A stretch of DNA of 64,000 bases, taken from NCBI RefSeq assembly GCF_000789235.1, contig NZ_KN525716.1:1101353-1165352 (forward strand), given 5' to 3'. The position numbers were made by a program, and so were the translations under genes. Of the stretch, positions 55,906-63,933 are shown piece by piece; within the stretch, counting starts at the first letter, position 1, and every line of letters starts with the position of its first letter. The notes under the pieces were generated by a model that worked only from the letters and a program-made list of their open reading frames with translations, ran no database searches and was not told the origin of the DNA. This DNA is from Wocania ichthyoenteri Th78 (GTDB taxonomy: Bacteria; Bacteroidota; Bacteroidia; Flavobacteriales; Flavobacteriaceae).

Positions 55906-55967
55906 TAAAATTTTAACCTAGTTTAGGGCTTCTATACATTTATAACAAAATTGTAATTTTTAAAACT

Positions 55968-57134
55968 ATGATTTCAATTACATTAGAACCCTTTACTCAT
56001 AATTCCAAAAGCTGCATAGCTATTAAATTCCCTTATAACTTTGAAGTAAAAGAATATATAAAAAAATTTAATGGTGTTTATTGGACAAAAACACACCGTA
56101 CATTTTATATCTATTTTGATGAAGTAAGACTAGAAGATATTAAAAACTATATAAAAAAAGGAGGTTTTCAAATATTAAATGATACTAGAAAAAATAAAAT
56201 TCCACGTTTTAGTAAGGGCATTAAAATTGAACTCAAACCATTAAATCCAGAAAAAACCAAAGTCTATCGTCATTTTTTAGAATTTCTTAAAGGTAAAAGG
56301 TTTAGCAAGAGTACCATTACGTCTTATGGCAGTTTTATACTTGAATTTTTACGCTTTACTGGTGAAAAACCCGTAAACGAACTCAATGAAAATGATGTAA
56401 GATATTATATAGAATGGGCTGTTAGCAAACTAAACTATGCTATTAGTACTCACCGGCAAATGGTTAGCGGCTTAACGCATTTTGCATATTTCTATCCTGC
56501 TTGTTCCATAAACTTAGAAAAAATTCACATGCCAAAAAAGGACAAAAAACTACCTACTGTTTTAAGTATTGAAGAAATTTTTTCATTACTTCAATTAACA
56601 AAAAATATAAAACATCGTGTAGTAATAGCTATGCTATATGGCTCTGGATTAAGAATAGGAGAACTAATCAATTTACAACTTAGTGATTTTGATTTTAAGC
56701 GGAAACAACTACATGTAAAAAATGGTAAAGGTCGCAAAGACAGATATACAACTATTGCAGAAAGTCTTTTCCCTTTACTTAAGAATTATCACAATACCTA
56801 TAAACCTAAAGTTTTCTTTATTGAAAACCCTAAAGGGGGAAAATACAGTCCAGAATCTATTCGTGCATTTCTGAGAAAAAGTACAAAAGCCGCTGGTATT
56901 ACAAAAACGGTATCACCTCATACACTTAGACACAGTTATGCCACACACATGTTAGAGCAAGGTATAGACATTCGTTATATTCAGGAACTTTTAGGACATT
57001 CTAGACCAGAAACTACAATGCTTTATACCCATGTTACAAGAAAAGATTTACAAGAGATAAAAAGTCCTTTAGATAATGCCATAAAAAAATTATCTTTACG
57101 GGATAACAGTAACAAAAAACTTACTATATCCTGA
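55968..57134 (+). CDS. Tyrosine recombinase (XerC/D-like) with extra N-terminal domain, adjacent to cassette array
   Basis: 388 residues. An N-terminal ~85-residue domain of unknown family (ITLEPFTHNSKSCIAIKFPY) comes first, then a SAM-like core-binding domain (about 100-185: FLEFLKGKRFSKSTITSYGSF), then the catalytic domain. The active site is complete: R229 (GSGLRIGEL), Lys in GKGRKDR, H318 and R321 (SPHTLRHSYATHM), H344 (LLGHSRPETT) and Y353 (LYTHV). The insertion that marks integron IntI enzymes before HTLRH is absent. Its 3' end overlaps the first of two ~35-bp direct repeats. Role inferred: recombination of the cassettes that follow. Confidence 0.88.
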   Translation: MISITLEPFTHNSKSCIAIKFPYNFEVKEYIKKFNGVYWTKTHRTFYIYFDEVRLEDIKNYIKKGGFQILNDTRKNKIPRFSKGIKIELKPLNPEKTKVYRHFLEFLKGKRFSKSTITSYGSFILEFLRFTGEKPVNELNENDVRYYIEWAVSKLNYAISTHRQMVSGLTHFAYFYPACSINLEKIHMPKKDKKLPTVLSIEEIFSLLQLTKNIKHRVVIAMLYGSGLRIGELINLQLSDFDFKRKQLHVKNGKGRKDRYTTIAESLFPLLKNYHNTYKPKVFFIENPKGGKYSPESIRAFLRKSTKAAGITKTVSPHTLRHSYATHMLEQGIDIRYIQELLGHSRPETTMLYTHVTRKDLQEIKSPLDNAIKKLSLRDNSNKKLTIS

Positions 57135-57183
57135 CTTATTTACGGGATATCGGTAATAAATGTTACTATATAACGAGTTGGGC
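57095..57183 (+). repeat. attI-like site: two ~35-bp direct repeats ending at a GTTGGGC core
   Basis: The block TTTACGGGATA...TTACTATAT occurs at 57095-57129 (inside the recombinase 3' end) and again at 57139-57171, with a few changes. The second is followed by AACGA and GTTGGGC (57177-57183), an exact match to the integron core GTTRRRY. The segment TATATAACGAGTTGGG resembles the right half of the attC-like sites downstream (TATACAAGACCGTTACC, TATACAAACACGTTAGG). It is the probable left boundary of the array. Confidence 0.6.
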
Positions 57184-57201
57184 TTAATACAAAAACCAAA
57201 T

Positions 57202-58563
57202 ATGACGACAGAAATAATACTACTTTTAATACTGATAATTTTACTTGCTGTAAATCTGATTGTCACTTTATTTAAAAAGATAAAACTTGATTTTGATATT
57301 GAGGGAAATTTCAATGAAACAAAAAATTCACTCATAAAATTTGATTCTTCATTAGAAAGAACCGACAAGTCAATGAAAGATGAATTTCAAAGAAATAGAG
57401 AAGAATCAAGTTCCTTGTCAAAAAATCAAAGAGAAGAATTATCAAAATCTTTGGATGGTTTCAAAGAAGGGTTTGAAACTAATACAAAAAGACTAAACGA
57501 TTTACTAAAAGATAGATTTGATGCTTTTAGCAAGCAACAAACTGAAATAAATCAAGAGTCCGAAAAAAGGATTAAGGAAGTAAAAGAAACAGTTGAAAAT
57601 CAACTAAAAGAAATTAGAGAGGATAACGCAAAACAACTCAATGAAGTAAGAAAAACAGTTGACGAAAAACTTCAAAAAACATTAAATGAACGTTTAACTC
57701 AATCATTTGAGACAGTTGGCAAACAGTTAAAATCTGTTCAAGAAGGTTTAGGAGAAATGAAGAACCTTGCAACTGATGTCGGTGGTTTGAAAAAAGTGCT
57801 TAGTAATGTGAAAATGCGTGGAGGAATTGGAGAGGTTCAACTTGCAATGCTTTTAGAACAAATCCTTGCACCAGACCAATATGAAGCAAATGTAAAAACA
57901 AAAAAAGGTAGTTCAGCAACAGTTGAATTTGCCATAAAACTACCAGGGAAAAATGAAGATGAATCTGTTGTTTGGCTACCTGTAGATGCTAAATTTCCTA
58001 AAGATGTTTATGAAAAACTTCAAGAAGCTTATGAAGATGGAGATTTAGACAAAATTCAATTTGCTCAAAAAGAATTGGACAACACGATAAAGAAAATGGC
58101 GAAAGATATTAGCGAAAAATATATCGACCCACCAAATACAACAGATTTTGGAATTATGTTTTTACCATTTGAAGGTATTTATGCAGAAGTGGTTAGAAAA
58201 GCTTCATTATTAGAAACTTTGCAAAGAGATTTTAAAATAATCGTAACAGGTCCAACAACATTAGCTGCAATTCTAAACAGTTTACAAATGGGATTCAAAA
58301 CACTTGCGATACAAAAAAGAAGTAGTGAAGTTTGGCACGTTTTGGGAGCAGTAAAAAAAGAATTTGAAAATTTTGGAGGTATGATGTCAAAAGCTCAAAA
58401 TAATATAAGAACAGGCTTAAATCAATTAGATGATGTGATGGGTGTTCGTACAAGAGCAATTCAAAGAAAACTTAAAGATGTAACTTCACTTGACGAAATA
58501 GATACTACAAAGGTATTTCCCGAACTAAAAGATGGAGTTATTGACTTAGATGATGAAGATTAA
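57202..58563 (+). CDS. rmuC: DNA recombination protein RmuC-like
   Basis: 453 residues from ATG 57202, just past the attI-like core; the frame from 57160 would run through that site. One N-terminal membrane helix (IILLLILIILLAVNLIVTLF), a coiled coil at about 40-200 with many E/K/Q, and the RmuC domain at about 200-430 with MRGGIGEVQLAMLLEQIL and WLPVDAKFPKDVYEKL, which in E. coli RmuC is likened to restriction-type nuclease folds (the E and D-x-K residues are present). In E. coli RmuC limits recombination at inverted repeats. Here it forms a tight pair with a helicase: the helicase ATG is 14 bases after its stop. Confidence 0.88.
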   Translation: MTTEIILLLILIILLAVNLIVTLFKKIKLDFDIEGNFNETKNSLIKFDSSLERTDKSMKDEFQRNREESSSLSKNQREELSKSLDGFKEGFETNTKRLNDLLKDRFDAFSKQQTEINQESEKRIKEVKETVENQLKEIREDNAKQLNEVRKTVDEKLQKTLNERLTQSFETVGKQLKSVQEGLGEMKNLATDVGGLKKVLSNVKMRGGIGEVQLAMLLEQILAPDQYEANVKTKKGSSATVEFAIKLPGKNEDESVVWLPVDAKFPKDVYEKLQEAYEDGDLDKIQFAQKELDNTIKKMAKDISEKYIDPPNTTDFGIMFLPFEGIYAEVVRKASLLETLQRDFKIIVTGPTTLAAILNSLQMGFKTLAIQKRSSEVWHVLGAVKKEFENFGGMMSKAQNNIRTGLNQLDDVMGVRTRAIQRKLKDVTSLDEIDTTKVFPELKDGVIDLDDED

Positions 58564-58577
58564 AAAGACCTTTAATA

Positions 58578-61130
58578 ATGAATGGCATTGAGAAACTGAA
58601 AGAAAATTTGAACGAACAACAGTTGGAAGCTGTAACAGAAACGGAAGGTTTTGTTAGAGTAATTGCAGGTGCAGGTTCGGGAAAAACTAAAGCTCTCACT
58701 CAAAGATATGCCTACATTGTCGAAGCATTAGGAATTAACTCTTCCAATATTCTTTGTGTAACCTTTACAAATAAGGCAGCACAGGAAATGCGAAAAAGAG
58801 TAAAACGATTAGTCGGAGAAAATTCAGACTTAAGTTACATAACCACTTATCACGGATTTTGTGTTAGAGTTTTAAGAGAAGACATAAACAAAATTAAGTA
58901 CCCAAAGAACTTCATAATAATGGACGTTGAAGACCAAAAAACTGTTCTTCGACAAGTTTATTATGAGTTGGGTTTAACATCAAAAGTCTTTACTTTTAAG
59001 CAAGTTTTAAGATATATCAGTAAACAAAAAACTTCACAGGAATATCTGCAATACATCCTTGAATCAAAGAAAAAAGAAACAGATAACGAAATTGAAAAGG
59101 TCTTTATTCGGTATTTGGAAAAACAACAAAGAAATTTCGCTTTAGACTTTGACGATTTACTAAATTTTGCTCTTTACATATTCGTAAATAATCCTGATGT
59201 TCTTGAAAAGTGGCAAAAGAGATTACACTATATTCAAGTTGACGAAACTCAAGATAGTTCGCAAAAACAATTTATGCTAATTGAGATGCTTTCTCAGTTC
59301 CATAAAAATCTTTTCGTGGTTGGCGACCCAGACCAAACCATCTATGAATGGAGAGGTGCAAAACCTGAAATTTTGGTTGATTTTGATAAACAATTTACTG
59401 ATTCAAAAACAATCATAATGAATCAAAATTATCGTTCAACACCAAATATTTTAAGTCTAGGTAATCACATCATAAAAAACAACAAAATTCGAGTAGATAA
59501 AGATATGTTTACTCAAAATCCAAAAGGTGTTGAAGTTGTTCACTTTCACGGAGAAAATGATTACGAAGAAGGATTATGGGTCTCAAATGAAATCAAAAGA
59601 CTTGTAAAAGATGAAAACTGTAAATATTCAGATTTTGCAATATTATACAGAGCAAATCATATTTCACGTAGTATTGAACAATCTCTAATTCGAGAAAATA
59701 TTCCTTATTCGGTTTTTGGCGGTATTCGATTTTTTGAACGTAAAGAAATTAAAGATGTCTTAGCATATTTACGATTGATTGAATTTGAAGATGATTTTTC
59801 CTTCTTAAGAGTTGTAAATACGCCAAGTAGAGGTTTAGGGAAAAAATTTATAGAAAATGTAGCGAAAATTGCCGAAAAAGAAGGCATTTCTCTTTATTCA
59901 GCCTTGCAACAAAACATAACTGACAAAGATTTAAGTCGGAAAGGTGCAATTGAATTTGTTGAACTTATAGAAAAGTATAAAAAATCAAAAGCAGATTTAA
60001 TTATTTCAGATTTAGTAAAAGAAATAATGGACGAAAGTGGGTTATCTGCTTATTACAGAACTGATGGAGACACAGATAGATTAGATAATATCAAAGAACT
60101 TCAGAACTCTATAATTTTATTAGAAACACAAGACGAAGAACCAATAAACCTTACTGAATATTTGCAAGAAATTGCACTTTACACGGATATGGATATTGAA
60201 AATGATAGAAATGACCGAGTTAAATTAATGACTATCCACACTTCTAAAGGTTTAGAGTTTCCTTACGTTTTTCTTTGTGGCTTCACAGAAGGTGTATTAC
60301 CAAGTGCAATGTCAATTAAAGAAAGAAGAGCAAAAGCAATTGAAGAAGAAAGACGTTTAACATATGTTGCAATTACAAGAGCCGAAAAAGCATTTTATAT
60401 GACTGAATCAGAAGGATTCAATTTCAGCACAGGTTTAAATAAATATCCTTCACGCTTTCTATTTGAAATAAGCGACAATTATTTTGTGCGAAAAGGAGAA
60501 TTAAGTCAAGAAATCATAAATGAGGCTAAAGAACAACTTAAACTTGACGCAAGTCGACAATTAATTAAAAAGAAATTTGATGTTGGAGACTTGGTAAATC
60601 ACTTGATTTGGAAACAAGGCAAAGTGATAGAAGTAAACGAAGAAAAAGGAGAATATCAAATTGAGTTTCTCGAAACGGGAAAAACGAAACCGATAAATTT
60701 TGAATTTAGAGGTATAACGAAAATCGAGAAGCAAACTGAACTTACAGAGGAAGAAAAGACTGAAAAATCAAAATCGGATGAAGATTGGAATTCGTTTGTA
60801 AAAAACGAAATTCAAATTAAACAAAGCGAAAAACCTGAAATTCCCGAACCGGAAGAAACCAGCGTAGAGGAAAAGAAAGACTTGATTAGAAAAAGAATAG
60901 CTGATTTAAAAGAAGAAAAGGAATTACTTGATAAAATAAAAGACGAAACAATTAAATCAGAACTAATAGTCGAACCAAAAAAATCGGCAAAAGAGACGAC
61001 TAAGGAACAAGAAACGGAGGAAAAAATACTAAGCCCAACAACGTATAAAAGTAATGGCGGGAATAGTGCTAAACCCAAAGAAAATAATAAAAATAATTTA
61101 TGGTCTAAACTGAAAGGTTTGTGGTCTTAA
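58578..61130 (+). CDS. UvrD/PcrA-like superfamily 1 DNA helicase with long charged tail
   Basis: 850 residues. SF1A motifs in order: Q motif LNEQQLEAV, Walker A GAGSGKT (31-37), Ia TFTNKAAQEMRKR, II VDETQD (221-226; DEXX box), III GDPDQTIYEWRGA, IV NQNYRSTPNIL, V MTIHTSKGLEFPYVF, VI EERRLTYVAITRAEK. A Tudor-like segment at about 675-720 (FDVGDLVNHLIWKQGKVIEV) resembles the PcrA C-terminal RNA-polymerase-binding domain. The last ~130 residues are Glu/Lys-rich and unstructured. Co-transcribed with rmuC. It is a second UvrD-type enzyme, not clearly the housekeeping copy. Confidence 0.92.
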   Translation: MNGIEKLKENLNEQQLEAVTETEGFVRVIAGAGSGKTKALTQRYAYIVEALGINSSNILCVTFTNKAAQEMRKRVKRLVGENSDLSYITTYHGFCVRVLREDINKIKYPKNFIIMDVEDQKTVLRQVYYELGLTSKVFTFKQVLRYISKQKTSQEYLQYILESKKKETDNEIEKVFIRYLEKQQRNFALDFDDLLNFALYIFVNNPDVLEKWQKRLHYIQVDETQDSSQKQFMLIEMLSQFHKNLFVVGDPDQTIYEWRGAKPEILVDFDKQFTDSKTIIMNQNYRSTPNILSLGNHIIKNNKIRVDKDMFTQNPKGVEVVHFHGENDYEEGLWVSNEIKRLVKDENCKYSDFAILYRANHISRSIEQSLIRENIPYSVFGGIRFFERKEIKDVLAYLRLIEFEDDFSFLRVVNTPSRGLGKKFIENVAKIAEKEGISLYSALQQNITDKDLSRKGAIEFVELIEKYKKSKADLIISDLVKEIMDESGLSAYYRTDGDTDRLDNIKELQNSIILLETQDEEPINLTEYLQEIALYTDMDIENDRNDRVKLMTIHTSKGLEFPYVFLCGFTEGVLPSAMSIKERRAKAIEEERRLTYVAITRAEKAFYMTESEGFNFSTGLNKYPSRFLFEISDNYFVRKGELSQEIINEAKEQLKLDASRQLIKKKFDVGDLVNHLIWKQGKVIEVNEEKGEYQIEFLETGKTKPINFEFRGITKIEKQTELTEEEKTEKSKSDEDWNSFVKNEIQIKQSEKPEIPEPEETSVEEKKDLIRKRIADLKEEKELLDKIKDETIKSELIVEPKKSAKETTKEQETEEKILSPTTYKSNGGNSAKPKENNKNNLWSKLKGLWS

Positions 61131-61132
61131 AC

Positions 61133-61162
61133 CGCCACTACTCTTATACAAGACCGTTACCT
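61133..61162 (+). repeat. Right half of an attC-like site after the helicase gene
   Basis: CGCCACTACTCTTATACAAG then ACC and GTTACCT. It matches the right half of the site ending at 62945 (CGCAACTATTCTTATACGAG...) in 24 of 29 positions. No clear left half is seen upstream; the helicase 3' end may have replaced it. Confidence 0.55.
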
Positions 61163-61168
61163 GTAATT

Positions 61169-61729
61169 ATGAAAAACATACTGCTTGCCATCATATTATT
61201 GCCAATATTAACTTATTGTCAATCATCAAAATCTTACTTGGAATTAGTTGATAATGCAAAAACAAAGAAAAGTGCGAAACAAATTGAAAATCTGATTATC
61301 GGAACGTGGGAGTTTGAAAAATTGACTGATAAAAACGGAAAAATAATTGCCGAAATAAAACATTTTGTAAATGACACAATTACTGCCAATGAAGTTGTTT
61401 GGCGACCAAGTATGCGGATTGAAAAAAATGGGACTTATGAACTAATTGGTTGTGAAAACGCGGAGAATTGTGAAAGTGGAAAATGGGAATATGACTCAAA
61501 AGAAAAGGTCGTTATAATGACCTTTGACAAACCAAAATACAACGTTCCGATTGACAAACTTGCGCCTGGCCTTTTGGAACAATTAAAAAAATCTGGTTCT
61601 TTAATTGAGTTTACGAAAAACGAAATAGAAATAGCGGAAATCACTCAAACGGAATTGAAAGTGTTTGAATTTTTGGAAAGTGACGGAACTGAATTTAAGT
61701 ATAATTTAAAAGTATATCGGAAAAAATAA
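61169..61729 (+). CDS. Secreted lipocalin-like hypothetical protein
   Basis: 186 residues from ATG 61169; the frame is open to 61121, but that part runs through the attC-like half site. N-terminal signal (NILLAIILLPILTYC; Cys at 16 could be lipidated). The mature part resembles lipocalin-like domains: IIGTWEFEKLTDKNGKII, then SGKWEYDSKEKVVIMTF and LKVFEFLESDGTEFKYNLKVYRK strands. No family could be named with certainty. Its stop lies 5 bases before an attC-like site, so it forms one cassette. Confidence 0.65.
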   Translation: MKNILLAIILLPILTYCQSSKSYLELVDNAKTKKSAKQIENLIIGTWEFEKLTDKNGKIIAEIKHFVNDTITANEVVWRPSMRIEKNGTYELIGCENAENCESGKWEYDSKEKVVIMTFDKPKYNVPIDKLAPGLLEQLKKSGSLIEFTKNEIEIAEITQTELKVFEFLESDGTEFKYNLKVYRKK

Positions 61730-61733
61730 CTAC

Positions 61734-61866
61734 AGGTAACACCGTGTAAAAAACATTGCTTATTTTAGGCTAAACCAAAAGTCGTTGCATTTTTGTTACA
61801 TCTGATTTTCCTGCGGAAAATCCTCGCACACAAAACCGCAACGTTCCTTACACAATCACGTTAGGA
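61734..61866 (+). repeat. attC-like site 1
   Basis: 133-bp imperfect palindrome. Left core GGTAAC, 3-base spacer ACC, then arm GTGTAAAAAACATTGC (61744-61759) pairing with GCAACGTTCCTTACAC (61838-61853); 6-base spacer AATCAC; right core GTTAGGA (61860-61866). An inner hairpin GATTTTCC-TGC-GGAAAATC is at 61804-61822. The unequal unpaired spacers correspond to the unpaired central spacer of attC sites, and the inner hairpin to the variable terminal structure. Confidence 0.65.
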
Positions 61867-62017
61867 AGAATAACCACAAGGGCACGCAAACGAAACATTA
61901 AATTTTTTAGGCAATAGATGAATTAATAGCAACACGTAACCATAAATCAAGTCACAGCACAAGCTTATCGCTTATCATAAAATTTAAAATTTCCACTGTT
62001 TGCTTATTCTTCCTAAC
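61860..62017. repeat. Non-coding palindromic unit with 14-bp inverted ends (copy 1)
   Basis: 158 bp between two cores: GTTAGGAAGAATAA (61860-61873) and its exact inverse TTATTCTTCCTAAC (62004-62017). The interior has further imperfect inverted arms (GCAAAC...GTTTGC). No open reading frame of note. The stretch 61857-61933 is repeated without change at 63924-64000. Confidence 0.75.
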
Positions 62018-62183
62018 CCGCAAAGTATAGACTGCACTCTGACTAACTTTTAGTATATTTATTAACTAATTGAAAACCCTTATGGTAACTACTACCTAAC
62101 AAGCTATAAGATTCATAGAGCGCAGCAAACGGTTCCAACCTGTATGCTGCGCATCCACGAACCTTATACTTTGCGGGTTGCCA
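62011..62183. repeat. attC-like site 2 (longer, different subtype)
   Basis: 173 bp. Left CCTAAC then CCGCAAAGTATA; right TATACTTTGCGGGTTGCCA. The 15-bp arms 62015-62029 and 62165-62179 match exactly with no unpaired spacer. A second hairpin GCGCAGCA...TGCTGCGC (62120-62152) with the palindrome GGTTCCAACC at its tip lies inside. Sequence is unlike sites 1, 3 and 4. Confidence 0.55.
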
Positions 62184-62209
62184 TTAATACTGAAAAACCG
62201 ACGAACTAA

Positions 62210-62827
62210 ATGATAAATAAATTTTTAAATGCTAAACATTGGCTATTATTCACTTTAATGTTCGGAATTCCGATTCTTATACAAATAGTCGTTATGACTT
62301 CAATGTTTGCGAATATTGACTCAAACGGAAATCCTGACCAAACAGGAATATTGAACATGATGAAGATATTTCCAATAATAATGGTCATTTACGTTGGACT
62401 ATTTTTTGGCTGGTTTTGGTCTATTGGAATTGGACTACAGAAGTATATTCCGACTGACATTAATATGAAAATAAAAAAGTTTAAAATTTTCTTCTTCATT
62501 CCTCTGACTTATATTCTTTTCTTATTAATAATAATCGGAACTACATTTTACGGATTTTCGTCTGGAAATAATGCTGCTGGCGGAATTGTTGGAAAAATGT
62601 TATTTATTGTCATTCCAATGCATCTATTTTCAATGTTCTGTATGTTCTATTTATTATATTTTGTATCGAAAACAATCAAAACGACTGAATTAAAACGAAC
62701 TGTTACTTTTAGTGATTTTATAGGAGAATTTTTTATGATTTGGTTCTTTCCAATCGGAATTTGGTTTATACAACCGAGAATAAATAAAATAGCATCTGAA
62801 AAAAGTACTAATGGCAACAATGTATAA
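62210..62827 (+). CDS. Multi-pass membrane protein of unknown function (cassette gene)
   Basis: 205 residues with four predicted membrane helices: WLLFTLMFGIPILIQIVVMTS, IFPIIMVIYVGLFFGWFWSIG, IFFFIPLTYILFLLIIIGTT and GKMLFIVIPMHLFSMFCMFYLLYF, followed by an amphipathic FFMIWFFPIGIWFIQPRINK segment. No family recognised. The last codons, ending NGNNV and the stop, lie inside the left arm of the next attC-like site, so the cassette edge encodes the C-terminus. Flanked by sites 2 and 3. Confidence 0.7.
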   Translation: MINKFLNAKHWLLFTLMFGIPILIQIVVMTSMFANIDSNGNPDQTGILNMMKIFPIIMVIYVGLFFGWFWSIGIGLQKYIPTDINMKIKKFKIFFFIPLTYILFLLIIIGTTFYGFSSGNNAAGGIVGKMLFIVIPMHLFSMFCMFYLLYFVSKTIKTTELKRTVTFSDFIGEFFMIWFFPIGIWFIQPRINKIASEKSTNGNNV

Positions 62828-62945
62828 AAATAATTGCTCGATTTTGGGCTTAACCAAAGGTCGTTGCAAGTATACTACGTCTGATTTTCCTGCGGAAAAT
62901 CCTCGCACGTAAACCCGCAACTATTCTTATACGAGACCATTGGCA
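62812..62945 (+). repeat. attC-like site 3
   Basis: 134-bp imperfect palindrome. Left core GGCAAC (62813-62818), 3-base spacer AAT, arm GTATAAAAATAATTGC pairing with GCAACTATTCTTATAC (62917-62932); 6-base spacer GAGACC; right core ATTGGCA (62939-62945). The interior, including hairpin GATTTTCC-TGC-GGAAAATC at 62883-62901, is closely related to site 1. Confidence 0.65.
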
Positions 62946-62961
62946 ACAATAAAACAAACGA

Positions 62962-63798
62962 ATGAAATTTTCCGAAAGATTAGGATATAAATCGATAAAA
63001 CAAGAATTACAATTTGAAATCATAGATATTGAATTGAAAAATTCGCTATGGACAATATTTCTTGATAACTATATAAATAAATTAGAACGAAAAAATTACA
63101 CTACAGGTCGGAAAGAACTTTATATATATACATATTCTCTTTGGTTAAATTTTTTCAAACTACCTATAGATACATCACCAATATCCCAGGACCAATATGT
63201 GAGCAAAGATTCCTTAATTAATCATATTAGAAAATTCTTTTTTTCTGATAAAACAGAATGGTACGAAATTTATGATTTGATTGAGTTTTCCGGAAAATAT
63301 TCAAAAGGTGACTATTTTGAATTATTTAATAAAATTTTTGAAAGAGAAAAAGCTGGTTATAGATTTCTAAATTCTCAAATTGTACCAATTTCATCCAAAG
63401 AAGAAATACAAGCAATTGAAGATGCAATAAGTAACAATGATTCTTTTAAATCGGTAAAAACACATTTAGAGACTTCATTGAAATTACTTTCTGACAAACA
63501 AAATCCTGATTATAGAAACTCAATTAAAGAATCTATATCTGCAATCGAATCTATGTGCAAGATATTTATTGGAGATGATAAATCAACATTGGGACAAACA
63601 TTAAAGAAACTTGAAAATGATGGACATTTGCACCCAGCTTTGAAGAAAGCTTTTAGTTCCTTATATGGTTACACAAGTGATGACGCAGGAATTAGACACG
63701 CGCTAATAGAAAGCGACAGAGAAATTGATTTTTACGAAGCAAAATTTATGTTGACTACTTGTTCTGCATTTATAAATTTTTTAAAAAGTAGGATGTAA
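62962..63798 (+). CDS. AbiJ-NTD4 domain protein (abortive-infection type, cassette gene)
   Basis: 278 residues. The N-terminus FSERLGYKSIKQELQFEIIDIELKNSLWTIF is the AbiJ-NTD4 signature. The C-terminal half (about 170-275) looks HEPN-like: YRNSIKESISAIESMCK, TLGQTLKKLENDGHLHPALKKAFSSLYGYTSDDAGIRHALIE. AbiJ-type proteins are linked to phage abortive infection; the NTD4 domain is proposed to sense invasion and the HEPN part to act as toxin or RNase. Family call from recalled motifs. One-gene cassette between sites 3 and 4. Confidence 0.72.
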   Translation: MKFSERLGYKSIKQELQFEIIDIELKNSLWTIFLDNYINKLERKNYTTGRKELYIYTYSLWLNFFKLPIDTSPISQDQYVSKDSLINHIRKFFFSDKTEWYEIYDLIEFSGKYSKGDYFELFNKIFEREKAGYRFLNSQIVPISSKEEIQAIEDAISNNDSFKSVKTHLETSLKLLSDKQNPDYRNSIKESISAIESMCKIFIGDDKSTLGQTLKKLENDGHLHPALKKAFSSLYGYTSDDAGIRHALIESDREIDFYEAKFMLTTCSAFINFLKSRM

Positions 63799-63807
63799 AA
63801 TTACTGT

Positions 63808-63933
63808 TGCCAACACCGTATATAATTTATTGCTTGGTTCTAGCCTACTTACGAAAATCCTCGCGGATTTTCTATTCGGTTTTTATTTTTAGTTGCTTAA
63901 CCACGCAACAAACCATATACAAACACGTTAGGA
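63808..63933 (+). repeat. attC-like site 4
   Basis: 126-bp imperfect palindrome. Left core GCCAAC (63809-63814), spacer ACC, arm GTATATAATTTATTGC pairing with GCAACAAACCATATAC (63905-63920); 6-base spacer AAACAC; right core GTTAGGA (63927-63933). Inner hairpin GAAAATCC-TCGC-GGATTTTC at 63853-63872. The inner sequence differs from sites 1 and 3, but the box plan is the same. Confidence 0.65.

Noticed and set aside
55968..57134. Calling the recombinase a canonical integron integrase (intI)
   Set aside because: The IntI-specific insertion before the HxxR motif is absent and there is an extra N-terminal domain, so only an integron-like label is justified.
57202..61130. Gabija defence system
   Set aside because: The helicase is UvrD-like as in GajB, but the partner is RmuC-like with a membrane helix and coiled coil, not an OLD-family nuclease (GajA).
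61860..62017. CRISPR array
   Set aside because: The repeats are inverted rather than regularly spaced direct repeats, and no cas genes are present.
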